NCBI GenBank assembly: GCA_025351925.1
Contig: JANXVC010000119.1
Location: 1-59,932 of the forward strand
Origin: Rhodospirillales bacterium
GTDB lineage: Bacteria > Pseudomonadota > Alphaproteobacteria > Acetobacterales > Acetobacteraceae
Direction: 5' to 3'
DNA length: 59,932 nucleotides
Below, one piece after another: positions 1-9,283 of the stretch. The position numbers and the translations under genes were made by a program. The notes under the pieces are model-generated. The model did no database searches, was not told the origin of the DNA, and saw only the letters and a list, made by a program, of their open reading frames with translations. Within the stretch, counting starts at the first letter, position 1, and the number at the start of each line of letters is the position of its first letter.

Positions 1-39
1 GGCTTGACGTGACCCTGATGCTTGGGATTCAAAGCGGGG

Positions 40-1386
40 ATGACCGAGCTTCCTGATCTCAGCTGTCTGACGCACGAGGAGAAGGACGCGCTGATCCGGG
101 CGTTGACAGCACGGGTGGCAGAGCTGGAGGCAAGGCTCGGGGCGCCGCTGAAGACGCCGGACAACTCCAGCCTGCCGCCGTCCCGGGGCCAGAAGCCGAA
201 CCGGCCAGAAAAGGCCAAGCGCCACGGCCCGCGCTCGGGCAGCTTGGGCCGCACGGGCGGTGGACGGCCATTGGCAGAAACCCCCGACGAGATCGTCAGC
301 GCAAAGCCGGTCCAATGCGCGCACTGCCGGGCGGCGTTCGGCGAGACGGACCATGTGCTGCATGGGCGCTACGACAAGATCGACTTGCCCCCGGTCGCGC
401 CGGTGGTGACGCGGGTGGAACGCTATGCCGCCCGGTGCCAGTGCTGCGGCGGCACGACACTGGCGCCGGTGCCGGAGGGCTTGGAGCCAGGCACCCCGTT
501 CAGCGTGGGCATCGTGGCTTTGGCAATGTATCTGCGCTTCGTGCACGCGATCAGCTACCAGCGGCTGAGCCGGCTGTTGCTGGAGCTGTTCGGCCTGGGA
601 ATCAGCGAGGGCGCGCTCGACGCCGCCTTTCGCCGGGGCAAGCTGCAGTTCGACGCCGACGTGGCCAGCATTCTCGCCCGTCTCCGCTGCGCTCGCGTGG
701 TGTGCTCGGACGAGACCAGCGTGCGCATCGATGGCCGCACGTGTTGGAACTGGGTGTTTCAGAACGACGAGGTGGTGATCCACGTGATCCGCCGCAGCCG
801 TGGCGCCGGCGTGGTGGCCGAGGTTCTGGACGGGCACCGGCCGGCGCTCTGGGTGTCTGACCTTTACAGCGCGCAGCAGGGCCATGCCGAGGAGTGGCAG
901 ATCTGCTTGGCCCACCAACTCCGTGACTGCACCTACGCCATCGAGGCCGGCGACACCGTGTTCGCCCCGCGCATGAAGGCATTGCTGCTGCGCGCCGTCG
1001 TGCTCGCGCGACGCAGCCGGGATCTGGCCCCAAGCACCCGGCGCGAATACCGACGGCGTCTCGAGTGTGCGCTCGACGCCGTCATGGCCCTGGCGCCCAC
1101 CCACCGCGACGGCCAGCGTCTGCGAAAGCGATACGGCAAGCTCCGCTCGCACCTGTTCGCCTTCCTCGGCCGTCCCGAGGTGCCAGCCGACAACAACGGC
1201 AGTGAACGCGAACTGCGGCCCACGGCCACCTACCGCAAGGTCACTGGCGGGTTCCGCTCCGATTGGGGCGCCGGCCTGTTTGCCAGCGTGCGCTCCGTCA
1301 TCGGCACCGCCGCACGCCGCGGCGTGGGCGCCTACCAGGCTATCCAGCAAACATTGCCTGGGCAGGCTACTCCCTACCCGGGTTGA
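40..1386 (+). mobile_element. IS66-family transposase (TnpC type)
   Basis: A transposase of 448 aa with the IS66 layout. The N-terminus is a short leucine-rich helix followed by a proline/arginine-rich linker. A zinc-binding segment follows, with one CxxC pair at residues 93 and 96 and a second Cys cluster (CQCC) about 40 residues later. The catalytic DDE domain has D224 in CSDETS, D274 in VSDLYS and E389 in NNGSERELRP. An in-frame TTG at 22 would add six residues; ATG 40 is the simpler start. The small accessory genes tnpA and tnpB of classic IS66 elements are not visible, but only 39 bases precede the gene. I could not find convincing terminal inverted repeats, so element ends are not defined. 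The gene looks intact. Confidence 0.92.
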
Positions 1387-1511
1387 GCAGAGACGGACGA
1401 GCTTGCGGACATCAAGTGCGGCTTCATCGAGCTGGATCAACGCAGCAAAGGTAAGTCGGACGATCCTAGCCGCACATCGGCCGCTGCGGATTGAGCCGAG
1501 TTGCAGCAACC

Positions 1512-1796
1512 CTAAATGAATTGCCCGCGCAGAAAACCCAGAGCAGGCAATGGCTTCCAGGCACGTGGCAGGTCAGCCGGACGGATTGGCGCTACGCTGT
1601 AGCTCGGCGCTGGCTGGCGGCAGGATTGCAATAGGCTGGCATAGGCGCGGATTTGCTGCTCCCGCCATGCGCGGTCGGCTAGGGCGCGCTCACGGCTGGG
1701 GAAGATTTCGGCTACCCGGGTCGCACGGCCCACCGAAGCCATCACGGCCCATAGCGTGTCGTCCTTGCGGTGCTTGAACTCGATCACCGCGCTCAT
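1512..1796 (-). CDS. hypothetical small protein, 94 aa
   Basis: I do not recognise a family. The frame encodes a basic, arginine-rich protein with a central helix-like segment (residues about 30-60, rich in Arg, Ala and Glu) and a proline-rich C-terminal third. It lies 48 bases behind the hydantoinase gene on the same strand, so it could be the last gene of that operon. The N-terminal residues (MSAVIEFKHRKDD) have an ordinary protein composition, which is the main argument that it is real. It lies between the transposase and the operon, so it could equally be a leftover reading frame. Confidence 0.5.
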   Translation of the reverse strand: MSAVIEFKHRKDDTLWAVMASVGRATRVAEIFPSRERALADRAWREQQIRAYASLLQSCRQPAPSYSVAPIRPADLPRAWKPLPALGFLRGQFI

Positions 1797-1844
1797 GCAG
1801 GACTCCGTGTTCCAACCATCGCTGTTATATTGGCTGATCCAGGG

Positions 1845-3293
1845 TCAGGGACAAGCCACCGAGGGATCGAAGCCATTGGCCAGCACGCCGCGCGGCGCGA
1901 TCATGTCGTAGGGACCGACTGGAAGGTAACGGCCGCTGCCGGGCTGGGCCTCGACGCGGCCATCCTGCATCACGACCTCGCCGCGGCGGATGGTCGCCAT
2001 CGGCCAACCGGTGACCTCCAGGCCCTCGTACGGCGTGTAGTCGATCGCGTGCTGCAGCAGGGCATTGGTGATGGTGGTGCGCCGTGTCGGGTCCCACAGC
2101 ACCAGGTCGGCGTCGGCACCCGGCATGACGCTGCCCTTCCTGGGGTGCAGGCCAAACAGCCGCGCAGGCTGCGTCGCGGTCAGGCGGACGAAGTCGCTCG
2201 GCGTAATGCGCTCAGTGGCGACGCCCTCGCTCCAAAGGATCGGCAGGCGGGACCCCAGGCCCGGCACGCCGTTCGGGATATCGCGAAAATTCGCCCCGGA
2301 GCCACTGATCCGCTTGCCGCGCGCCCCGTCGTAGTTCCAGCCGCTATGGTCGCTGCTGACCACGTCGAGCGTGCCCAGCCGGATCGCTTCCCACAGCCCG
2401 GCCGTCGCCGCCGTGTCGCGCGGGGCCGGGCTGCACATGAACTTGGCGCCCTCAAAGCCCGGGCGATCCATGTCGGCAGCGGATAGAACGAAATACTGCG
2501 GGCAGGTCTCCCCCCAGACCCGCACGCCGCGCTGCCGGGCGCGGGCGATCTCCTCGGCTGCCTCCGGGCAGGACACATGGAAAATCTGAATGGGCTGATC
2601 TACCAGCTCGGCCAATGCGATGGCGCGATGTGTCGCCTCCCGCTCCAGCACGGGCGGGCGGGACCAGGCGTGGTACTTCGGCGCAGTCAGGCCGGCTGCC
2701 AGCAGCGCCTCGGTCATCCAGCCGATGGCGTCGTAGTTCTCGCAGTGCACCGTCACCAGCGCGCCGTTGCGACGCGCGGCGGCCAGCACGTGGAGATATT
2801 GCCGGTCGTCGAGCCGCAGCGGATCATAGGTCAGGAACACTTTTAGGCTTCGCACGCCGCTTGCGATGATCGCGGGGAGCTCCGCCAGCACGGCGTCGGT
2901 CGGGTCGGTGACGATCTGGTGGAAGGCGTAGTCCACCATCGCCTGCTTGGCGCTGCGGTGATACTCCGCCAGCGACGGCCCGATTGCCCGGCCCTTGAAC
3001 TGATTGGAAAAGCTGACAACGCTCGTGGTGCCGCCGGCCAGCGCGCTGCGGCTGCCGGTCTCCCAAGTCTCCTCATCGACGCTGCCATCGGCCCGCAGCT
3101 GCTCGATGTGGCAGTGAGTATCGACGCCGCCGGGCAGCACCAGCAGCCCGCCGGCGTCCAGCACGCGGCTGCCAGCGAGGTTGACGCCCAACGCCTCGAT
3201 GCGGCCGCCGCGGATGCCGACCTCGGCGCGGAACTGCTCGGCTGCGGTCACGACGGTGCCCCCGCGGATCACCAGGTCGAAGTCGTCCGTCAT
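1845..3293 (-). CDS. dihydropyrimidinase / D-hydantoinase family amidohydrolase
   Basis: A 482-aa cyclic amidohydrolase, the usual length for hydantoinases and dihydropyrimidinases, which open cyclic amides or ureides such as hydantoins and dihydrouracil. The binuclear metal site is readable: HxH at H60 and H62 (GGVDTHCH), the lysine expected to be carbamylated at K151 (SLKVF), H183 (TVHCEN), H239 (IFHVSC) and D315 (SSDHSG). The start codon overlaps the stop of the CoA-transferase gene by ATGA, so translation is coupled to an acyl-CoA operon. No carbamoylase or other pyrimidine-catabolic gene is nearby, so the natural substrate may be an unusual cyclic amide or imide. The family is clear; the substrate is not. 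Confidence 0.9.
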   Translation of the reverse strand: MTDDFDLVIRGGTVVTAAEQFRAEVGIRGGRIEALGVNLAGSRVLDAGGLLVLPGGVDTHCHIEQLRADGSVDEETWETGSRSALAGGTTSVVSFSNQFKGRAIGPSLAEYHRSAKQAMVDYAFHQIVTDPTDAVLAELPAIIASGVRSLKVFLTYDPLRLDDRQYLHVLAAARRNGALVTVHCENYDAIGWMTEALLAAGLTAPKYHAWSRPPVLEREATHRAIALAELVDQPIQIFHVSCPEAAEEIARARQRGVRVWGETCPQYFVLSAADMDRPGFEGAKFMCSPAPRDTAATAGLWEAIRLGTLDVVSSDHSGWNYDGARGKRISGSGANFRDIPNGVPGLGSRLPILWSEGVATERITPSDFVRLTATQPARLFGLHPRKGSVMPGADADLVLWDPTRRTTITNALLQHAIDYTPYEGLEVTGWPMATIRRGEVVMQDGRVEAQPGSGRYLPVGPYDMIAPRGVLANGFDPSVACP

Positions 3294-4420
3294 GCATGCG
3301 CCTCATCGAATTCGTTGCGGATCATAGCGGAATGCTCGCCGATCGCCGGCACCGGCCCGAGCATGGGTGCCTGCCCATCCAAAATAACCGGCGGCGCCAC
3401 GATCTCGGCCGGGCCGTTGGGCGTCTCAACCGTCGTGCGGCGAAGGGCCGGGTGCCGCGCCAGCGCCGGGATGTCGTTGACGAAGCCATAGGCGACGTTG
3501 GCCGCCCGCAGCCGGGCCGCAGCAGCGTCGCGCGACAGGCGCAGGAAGGCAGCCGCAATGTGTCCATCAACAACCGGGCGGTTGGCGACGCGGGCGTTGT
3601 TGCTGTCGTATCCGGCCGCGCTGGCCAGGCCGGCCTCCTCCAGGAACACGGCGCAGAAGCTCACCCACTCCCGCTCGTTTTGGATGGCCAGCAGCACCAG
3701 TGCATCGTCTGCGGTGGCGAACGCGCCGTAGGGACAGATCGACGGGTGCGCCAGGCCGACGCGGGCAGGGGCGCGACCGGTGCCCTCGGTATAGAGCAGC
3801 GGCACGTTCATCCAGTCCGCCATGCCGTCAAACAGGCTGCAGGCCAAACTGCGGCCCTGGCCGGTGACGCCGCGGCCGATCAGCGCCTCCAGCACTGCCG
3901 CATGCGCCGCCATGCCGCAGGCGATGTCGCAGGCGCTCACGCCGATGCGGCCCGGCCCGGCGGGGTGCCCGGTGATCGAAGCGACGCCGCTCTCGGCCTG
4001 GACCAGCAGATCGTACGCCTTCATGTCGGCGTAGTCGTGGCCCACGCCGTAGCCGCTGATATCCATGGTGACGAGGCGCGGGTGGCGCGCGCGCAGGGCG
4101 GCGCTGCCGAAACCCGCGCGCTCCGCGGCACCGGGCGCGAGGTTCTGGATGAACACGTCCGTCCGCGCCAGGATGCGGTGCAGCAGTGCCGCATCGGCCG
4201 GGGCCTTGATATCGGCCACCAGGCTCTCCTTGCCCCGGTTCAGCCAGACGAAGTAGCTCGACAGCCCATGCACCGAGGCGTCGTAGCCGCGGGCGAAATC
4301 CCCCTCCGGGCGTTCGATCTTGATGACCCGCGCCCCGGCATCTGCCAGGCGCGAGCTGCAATACGGCGCCGCGACGGCCTGCTCCAGGCTGAGCACCAGC
4401 AGTCCGTCGAGGGCGCCCAT
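3290..4420 (-). CDS. family III CoA-transferase (CaiB/BaiF type)
   Basis: A 376-aa protein of the CaiB/BaiF/Frc family, which moves CoA between carboxylic acids. The N-terminus (LEQAVAAPYCSSRLADAGARVIKIE) is the typical dinucleotide-like CoA-binding start. The likely nucleophile is D165 in the segment VSACDIACG, matching the position of Asp169 of formyl-CoA transferase. It is the fourth gene of the operon: its ATG overlaps the acyl-CoA dehydrogenase stop (TGATG), and its stop overlaps the hydantoinase start (ATGA). The context suggests it activates the acid handled by the neighbouring dehydrogenase and hydratase, but donor and acceptor cannot be read from sequence. Confidence 0.9.
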   Translation of the reverse strand: MGALDGLLVLSLEQAVAAPYCSSRLADAGARVIKIERPEGDFARGYDASVHGLSSYFVWLNRGKESLVADIKAPADAALLHRILARTDVFIQNLAPGAAERAGFGSAALRARHPRLVTMDISGYGVGHDYADMKAYDLLVQAESGVASITGHPAGPGRIGVSACDIACGMAAHAAVLEALIGRGVTGQGRSLACSLFDGMADWMNVPLLYTEGTGRAPARVGLAHPSICPYGAFATADDALVLLAIQNEREWVSFCAVFLEEAGLASAAGYDSNNARVANRPVVDGHIAAAFLRLSRDAAAARLRAANVAYGFVNDIPALARHPALRRTTVETPNGPAEIVAPPVILDGQAPMLGPVPAIGEHSAMIRNEFDEAHA

Positions 4421-5595
4421 CAGTAGCTTCTCGGCATCCCGAGCACGTGTTCGGCGACATACGACAGAATGAGGTTCGTGCTGATCGGAGCGACCTGATA
4501 CAGCCGGGTCTCCCGAAATTTGCGCTCGATGTCGTATTCTTCGGCGAAGCCAAAGCCGCCATGGGTCTGGATACAGGCCTCGCCGGCGGCCCAGGACGCC
4601 TCGGCGGCCAGCATCTTCGCCATGTTGGCCTGCTCGCCGCAGGGCAGCCCGGCCTCAAACCGCTCGAGCCCGTCGCGCACCAGCAGCTCGGCCGCGCGCA
4701 TCTGCGCATAGGCGCGGGCGATCGGGAACTGGATGCCCTGGTTCTGCCCGATGGGCCGCCCGAACACCTTGCGCTCATTGGCATAGACGGCCGACTTGGC
4801 GGTGAACCACTTGGCGTCGCCGATGCACTCGGCGGCGATCAGAAGCCGCTCGGCGTTCATGCCGTCCAGGATGTAACGGAAACCGCGGCCCTCCTCGCCC
4901 AGCAAAGCGTCGGCCGGGATGTGCATTTCGTCGAAGAATACCTCGCACGAATTGTGGTTCATCATCGTGCGAATGGGGCGGATCGTTAGACCGTCCACCG
5001 CCTTCATATCGACGATAAACGTGGACAGCCCCTCGGTCTTCTTGCGCACCTGATCGCGCGGGGTAGTGCGGGCGAGCAACAGCATCAGGTCCGAGTGCTC
5101 GGCCCGGCTGGTCCAAATCTTCTGGCCGTTGACCACGTAGCCGTCATTGGTCCGCCGCGCGGTGGTGCGCAGCGAGGTCGTGTCCGTGCCGCTGCCGGGC
5201 TCGGTCACGCCGAACGCCTGCAGCCGGAGCTCGCCAGTGGCGATCTTCGGCAAATAGCGCTGCTTCTGCTCGTCTGAGCCGTGCCGCAGGATCGTGCCCA
5301 TGGTGTACATCTGCGCGTGGCAGGCGCCGCCGTTGCAGCCCTCGGCCTGGATGGTTTCCAAAATAGCGGCAGCGGCGGTGATGCCGAGGCCCGACCCACC
5401 GTACTCCTCGGGGATCAGCACCGAAAGATAGCCGGCCTCGGTCAGCGCGGTGACGAACTCGGTCGGGTAGCCGCGCACCTCGTCGAGCTTGCGCCAGTAC
5501 TCGCCGGGGAAGCGGGCGCACAGCTTGCGGACCTCCTCGCGGATTTCGGCGTGGTCGTCGCGCCCCAAGCTGGGCTGGATCATGTCGGGCGCCAT
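4420..5595 (-). CDS. acyl-CoA dehydrogenase
   Basis: A 391-aa FAD-dependent acyl-CoA dehydrogenase of normal length, introducing a double bond alpha-beta to the thioester. Visible family features are the substrate/FAD segment FGVTEPGSGTDT near residue 125, the middle beta domain and the C-terminal helical bundle with QTHGGFGFAEEYDIER. The place where medium-chain enzymes carry the catalytic Glu (YEG) reads RLYQVAPIS, so residue 367 is Gln. The base may sit elsewhere, as in isovaleryl-CoA dehydrogenase, or the enzyme may use a different substrate class. The gene overlaps both neighbours by TGATG junctions. Confidence 0.92.
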   Translation of the reverse strand: MAPDMIQPSLGRDDHAEIREEVRKLCARFPGEYWRKLDEVRGYPTEFVTALTEAGYLSVLIPEEYGGSGLGITAAAAILETIQAEGCNGGACHAQMYTMGTILRHGSDEQKQRYLPKIATGELRLQAFGVTEPGSGTDTTSLRTTARRTNDGYVVNGQKIWTSRAEHSDLMLLLARTTPRDQVRKKTEGLSTFIVDMKAVDGLTIRPIRTMMNHNSCEVFFDEMHIPADALLGEEGRGFRYILDGMNAERLLIAAECIGDAKWFTAKSAVYANERKVFGRPIGQNQGIQFPIARAYAQMRAAELLVRDGLERFEAGLPCGEQANMAKMLAAEASWAAGEACIQTHGGFGFAEEYDIERKFRETRLYQVAPISTNLILSYVAEHVLGMPRSY

Positions 5596-6503
5596 CAGAC
5601 GGGGTCCCAGCCGAATACGTCCTGGCTGCGGTCGAGCGGCAGCAGGCTCGCGTGCAGGGCAGGGGCGGCGTGCTCGGCGATCGAGGCGGGGGTCCAGCCC
5701 TCGCTGCGGTGCACGGAGCGAATCGGGCGGCTTTGGCTCATGAGGAAGATCTCGTTGTAACGGGTTGCGAAGACCTGGCCGGTGAAGGCATGGGCCGCGT
5801 CGGACGCCAGAAACACCGCGAGCGGCGCGTTCTTATCGGGCGTCAACTGCTGCAGCTTGGCGACCCGGGCCTGCTGCTCCGGCGTCTCGGCCGGGATCGA
5901 GCTGGTCATCCGGCTCCAGGCGAATGGCGCGATGCAGTTGGAGCGCACCCCGAAGCGCTGCATGTCGAGCGCGATCGATTTGGACAACGCCACGATGCCG
6001 AGCTTTGCGGCGGAGTAGTTGGCCTGGCCGAAATTACCCACCAGGCCCGACGTGCTGGTCATGTGCACGTAGGCGCCGCTGTTCTGCGCCCGGAAGTGCT
6101 CGGCGGCGGCGCGACTAACAAAAAAGCTGCCGTTCAGGTGAACGTCGATGACCTGCAGCCAGTCTTCCGGCGCCATCTTATGAAAAATCGTGTCGCGCAG
6201 GATGCCGGCGTTGTTCACTACAATATCGATCCGGCCGAAACCGTCCATCGCCGCCTGCACGATGCGCTGCGCCGACGCCCAGCTCGATACGCTGTCGGTG
6301 CTCACGACCGCCCGGCCGCCGCGCTGGGCGATGATTTGCTGGGTCTGCTCGGCGGGGGAGGAGGACAGGCCCTGGCCCGCCAGCGACGCGCCGATGTCGT
6401 TCACCACGACGGAAGCGCCAGCCAGCGCCATCGCTACCGCGATCTCCCTCCCGATGCCGCCGCCGGCGCCGGTGACGATCGCGACCTTGCCTTCGAGCAT
6501 CAT
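5595..6503 (-). CDS. SDR-family dehydrogenase (3-hydroxyacyl-CoA dehydrogenase-like)
   Basis: A 302-aa classical short-chain dehydrogenase/reductase. The nucleotide-binding motif TGAGGGIG is at residues 11-18, NNAG at 97-100, the catalytic Ser in TSTSG near 150-152, and Tyr163 and Lys167 in the YxxxK motif. The start at 6503 was chosen because it begins with the standard strand (LEGKVAIVTGAG) and gives an ATGA overlap with the MaoC gene; the frame is open further upstream but that region is the antisense of MaoC. The length resembles SDRs that act as 3-hydroxyacyl-CoA dehydrogenases in multi-domain beta-oxidation enzymes, which suits the next-door hydratase. Confidence 0.9.
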   Translation of the reverse strand: MMLEGKVAIVTGAGGGIGREIAVAMALAGASVVVNDIGASLAGQGLSSSPAEQTQQIIAQRGGRAVVSTDSVSSWASAQRIVQAAMDGFGRIDIVVNNAGILRDTIFHKMAPEDWLQVIDVHLNGSFFVSRAAAEHFRAQNSGAYVHMTSTSGLVGNFGQANYSAAKLGIVALSKSIALDMQRFGVRSNCIAPFAWSRMTSSIPAETPEQQARVAKLQQLTPDKNAPLAVFLASDAAHAFTGQVFATRYNEIFLMSQSRPIRSVHRSEGWTPASIAEHAAPALHASLLPLDRSQDVFGWDPV

Positions 6504-7369
6504 GCCCGCCCCGCCTCTGCAGTAAATATGGCGTGCCCATTGCTCACAACCAGCACATCGCGCTCGACGACGCGGGCCTGGAAGGCGCCGTCGCGCCAGA
6601 TCTCGGTGCGGATCGTCTCTCCGGGAAACACCGGCGCGGAAAACCGCAGGTCCAGGCCACGAAAACGGGCCGGATCGTAGGCGCCAAGCGTGCGCAGCAG
6701 CGCATGTCCGACGACGCCGAGGGTGCACAGCCCGTGCAGGATCGGGCGCGGGAACCCGGCCGCTGCGGCCACGGCCGGGTCCGCGTGCAGCGGGTTGTCG
6801 TCGCCGTTCAACCGGTAGTACAGCGCCTGCTCCGGCCGGGTCGGCAGATCCACGATGTAGTCCGGGGCGGTATCGGGCATGGGATACGGCGGGCGCACCG
6901 GGCCGGCGCCGCCGCCGAAGCCGCCGTCGCCGCGCAGGAAGACCGTGGCCGTCGTCGTAGCCAGCAGCGTGTCGTCGCTCGCGTCCAGCACCAGCTTCTC
7001 AGCATACAGCAGCGCGCCGCGGCCGGGACCCTTATCCACCAGGCCAGTGACCCGGGTGCGGCCGATGATCTCGCCGCCGATCGGGAAGGGACGGTGGATG
7101 ACGATGCCCTGCTCGCCATGCACCAGGCGCACTGCGTCCACCCCGGTGCGCGGATCGGCCAGCCAGAACCCCGGATGCCCCAGTACCACGGCCATGAAGG
7201 GCAGGGCGCGCAGGGTGCGGTGGTGGTCCACGAAGTCGAGCTGCCGGGTGTCGAGCGGGTCCTGGCCGAGACCGACCGACAGGGCATAAAAGACGGCATC
7301 GCGGGCGGTCAGGCGCTGGCGCACGTCGGGGATAGGGTAGCGCAGCAGGGCTTGGGCGTCGATCGGCAT
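6500..7369 (-). CDS. MaoC-family double-hotdog enoyl-CoA hydratase
   Basis: A 289-aa protein with two hotdog folds, resembling the hydratase-2 half of peroxisomal multifunctional enzyme 2. The hydratase motif YRLNGDDNPLHADP is in the second hotdog, with D190, N192 and H195 as the expected catalytic residues. The N-terminal half is the usual degenerate hotdog. The start at 7369 (MPIDAQ) is the first good Met; longer versions run into a low-complexity region. It is the first gene of the operon, with 120 bases separating it from the divergent DUF4337 gene, so the promoter should lie at 7370-7489. Family assignment is firm. Confidence 0.9.
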   Translation of the reverse strand: MPIDAQALLRYPIPDVRQRLTARDAVFYALSVGLGQDPLDTRQLDFVDHHRTLRALPFMAVVLGHPGFWLADPRTGVDAVRLVHGEQGIVIHRPFPIGGEIIGRTRVTGLVDKGPGRGALLYAEKLVLDASDDTLLATTTATVFLRGDGGFGGGAGPVRPPYPMPDTAPDYIVDLPTRPEQALYYRLNGDDNPLHADPAVAAAAGFPRPILHGLCTLGVVGHALLRTLGAYDPARFRGLDLRFSAPVFPGETIRTEIWRDGAFQARVVERDVLVVSNGHAIFTAEAGRA

Positions 7370-7489
7370 GCCGGAAATGCTAGGCCGGCGGCGGCGGCGC
7401 GTCCACAGCGGTTTGCCCGTCCAAGCAGCTGCGAGTTTCCGCGCGGCGCGTTCCGTGCGAAGACAGCGCGGACCGATAGAGAGACCACG

Positions 7490-8053
7490 ATGAGTGAGCA
7501 CGAACACATCCAGCATGCCGGCGACAAGCGTATCGCCCTGCTCATCGCCATCCTGGCGCTGTTTCTGGCGCTGGTCGAAACCGGGGCGAAGAGCGCGCAG
7601 ACCACCGCGATCACCCGGAACGTTGAGTCGACCAATCTTTGGGCGTTCTTCCAGGCCCGGTCCATTCGGCAGACAACAGTGCGTACCGCGGCGGAGCAGG
7701 CGGAACTGCAGAAGGCGACCGTGACCGATCCCGGCGAAAAGGCCGCGCTTGAGGCGCAGCAGAAGGTTTGGCGGGACAACGCCGCCCGCTGGGAGAGCGA
7801 GCCCAGCACCGGCGAGGGCCGCAAGGAGCTGGCCGAGCGCGCCAAGGCGACCGAGACGGAGCGCGACTATTCGATGGCGAAATACCACCTGTACGAGTAT
7901 TCCGCCGCGCTGTTTCAGGTCGCCATCGTGATCGTCTCGGCCTCGATCGTGACGAGCGTCTCTGCACTGGCGATCATGGGTATTCTACTTGGGGTCGGCG
8001 GCCTGGGGCTGGGCGCGATCGGCCTGCTTGCTCCGCTGGCGGTGCACTTCTAA
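7490..8053 (+). CDS. DUF4337-type membrane protein
   Basis: A 187-aa protein that matches the DUF4337 pattern: a short cytoplasmic start, one transmembrane helix near residues 15-32, a long soluble helical stretch rich in Gln, Glu and Arg (about 45-130), and two hydrophobic helices at the C-terminus (about 138-185) ending in a glycine-rich segment. The function of the family is unknown to me. The ATG at 7490 was preferred because the upstream open frame is the antisense of the MaoC gene and lacks protein character. It is divergent from the acyl-CoA operon and convergent with the binding-protein gene 12 bases downstream. Confidence 0.82.
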   Translation: MSEHEHIQHAGDKRIALLIAILALFLALVETGAKSAQTTAITRNVESTNLWAFFQARSIRQTTVRTAAEQAELQKATVTDPGEKAALEAQQKVWRDNAARWESEPSTGEGRKELAERAKATETERDYSMAKYHLYEYSAALFQVAIVIVSASIVTSVSALAIMGILLGVGGLGLGAIGLLAPLAVHF

Positions 8054-8065
8054 CGCCGACTCAGG

Positions 8066-9283
8066 TCAGGCGCCGAGCGTCGGGCGGAGCCTGCCTACCG
8101 CCGCCGCCTCCGGCAGCACCGTCACTTGCGATCCGCCCTGCCACTGCAGCAGCATCGGCTTGGCCCGGGTGTTCTGGCCGCGCTCGTCGAACTTCGCGCC
8201 CCAGCCCGTCGCGGTGGTGCCGGGCGCGATGTCGGTCGCCAGCACGGCCGCGCGCAGCTTGTCCTTGTCGAGGCTGCCGGCGCGATGGATCACCTCCAGG
8301 AACAGCCGGCCGCCCACGTAGTTGGCCAGGCTGTGCCCGCTGCGCGGCTTGGCGCCGTATTTCTTTTCATAAGCGGCCCCGACCTCGCGCGCGCCGGGCG
8401 CTGCCGCCTCGTTCACGGCGTATTGGGTGAAGTCCGCGTTCACCGTCCCTTCATAGTCCGGCCCGACCGCGTTCGCTGTGTCCTGCAGCGAGTGCCCACC
8501 GCCGGCGCCGACGATCATGCGCGGCTTCCAGCCGACCTGCCGCATTTGCCGGAAGAACAGCACGACGTCGCTCTGGTAGCCGGTGTGCAGCACGACATCG
8601 ACGCCCGAGCCGCGCAGCCGCTGCACGACGCTCGACAGCTCCACCGTGGTCGCGCTGTAGGACAGGGTTTCCACAACATTTAACCCCAGGTCCTTGCAGC
8701 GGGCTGCCTGAAAACCGCTGACGGTGCTGCCGTACAGCGCATCCTCGTGCAGGATCGCGAGCTTCAGGCTTTTGGGATCGACGCTCCATAGCGGCGCGAG
8801 GGCATCGTTCACCGCATCAACCGTGGCGAGGCCAAACGCGCTGGCGAGCGGACAGGAGCGGAACAGGGCGTTGAAGCCGCGCTCGGTGATGGGATCGCTG
8901 ATGGCGCCCAGCTCGAAATACGGCGTGCCGGCCAGTTCGGTCACCTGGCTCGCGGCAAACACCAGCGGGCTGGCAAAGGTGCCGAACACCGCGGCCACGC
9001 GCTCCGCGATCAACAGGCGCCGGACCTCGGTCACGGCCTGGCTCGGATCGACGGCGTCGCCTTTGGCCAGGCGCACCGGACGGCCCAAAACGCCGCCGGC
9101 GGCATTGCGCTCCTCGACCGCCAGCTCCAGACCGCGGAAGCTCTCATCGCCGAGCAGCGCGAGCCCGCCGGAGAACGGGTAGAGCGCGCCGAGCGTGATA
9201 GGGTCGGGCTGCGCCAGCGCCCGCCGCAGGACGAACGGGGAGGCGAGGGCGGCTCCCAGGGCCGTGCGGCGGGTGATCGTCAT
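8066..9283 (-). CDS. ABC transporter periplasmic substrate-binding protein (Liv/Peripla_BP_6 type)
   Basis: A 405-aa type I periplasmic binding protein. The N-terminus MTITRRTALGAALASPFVLRRALA is a twin-arginine-like export signal, and the mature protein begins PDPITLGALYPFSGG, the standard first strand of branched-chain amino acid/amide binding proteins. Later blocks (LAILHEDALYGST, VDVVLHTGYQSDVVLFFRQM, GHSLANYVGGRLFLEVI) follow the same fold. An ATG five codons upstream (9298) is also possible. No permease or ATPase gene is adjacent, so it is an orphan here or works with a transporter elsewhere, such as the one at 52.5-55.8 kb. The ligand is unknown. Confidence 0.88.
   Translation of the reverse strand: MTITRRTALGAALASPFVLRRALAQPDPITLGALYPFSGGLALLGDESFRGLELAVEERNAAGGVLGRPVRLAKGDAVDPSQAVTEVRRLLIAERVAAVFGTFASPLVFAASQVTELAGTPYFELGAISDPITERGFNALFRSCPLASAFGLATVDAVNDALAPLWSVDPKSLKLAILHEDALYGSTVSGFQAARCKDLGLNVVETLSYSATTVELSSVVQRLRGSGVDVVLHTGYQSDVVLFFRQMRQVGWKPRMIVGAGGGHSLQDTANAVGPDYEGTVNADFTQYAVNEAAAPGAREVGAAYEKKYGAKPRSGHSLANYVGGRLFLEVIHRAGSLDKDKLRAAVLATDIAPGTTATGWGAKFDERGQNTRAKPMLLQWQGGSQVTVLPEAAAVGRLRPTLGA

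Noticed and set aside
3296-4426. 376-codon plus-strand frame
   Set aside because: It mirrors the CoA-transferase gene codon by codon and shows no family features.
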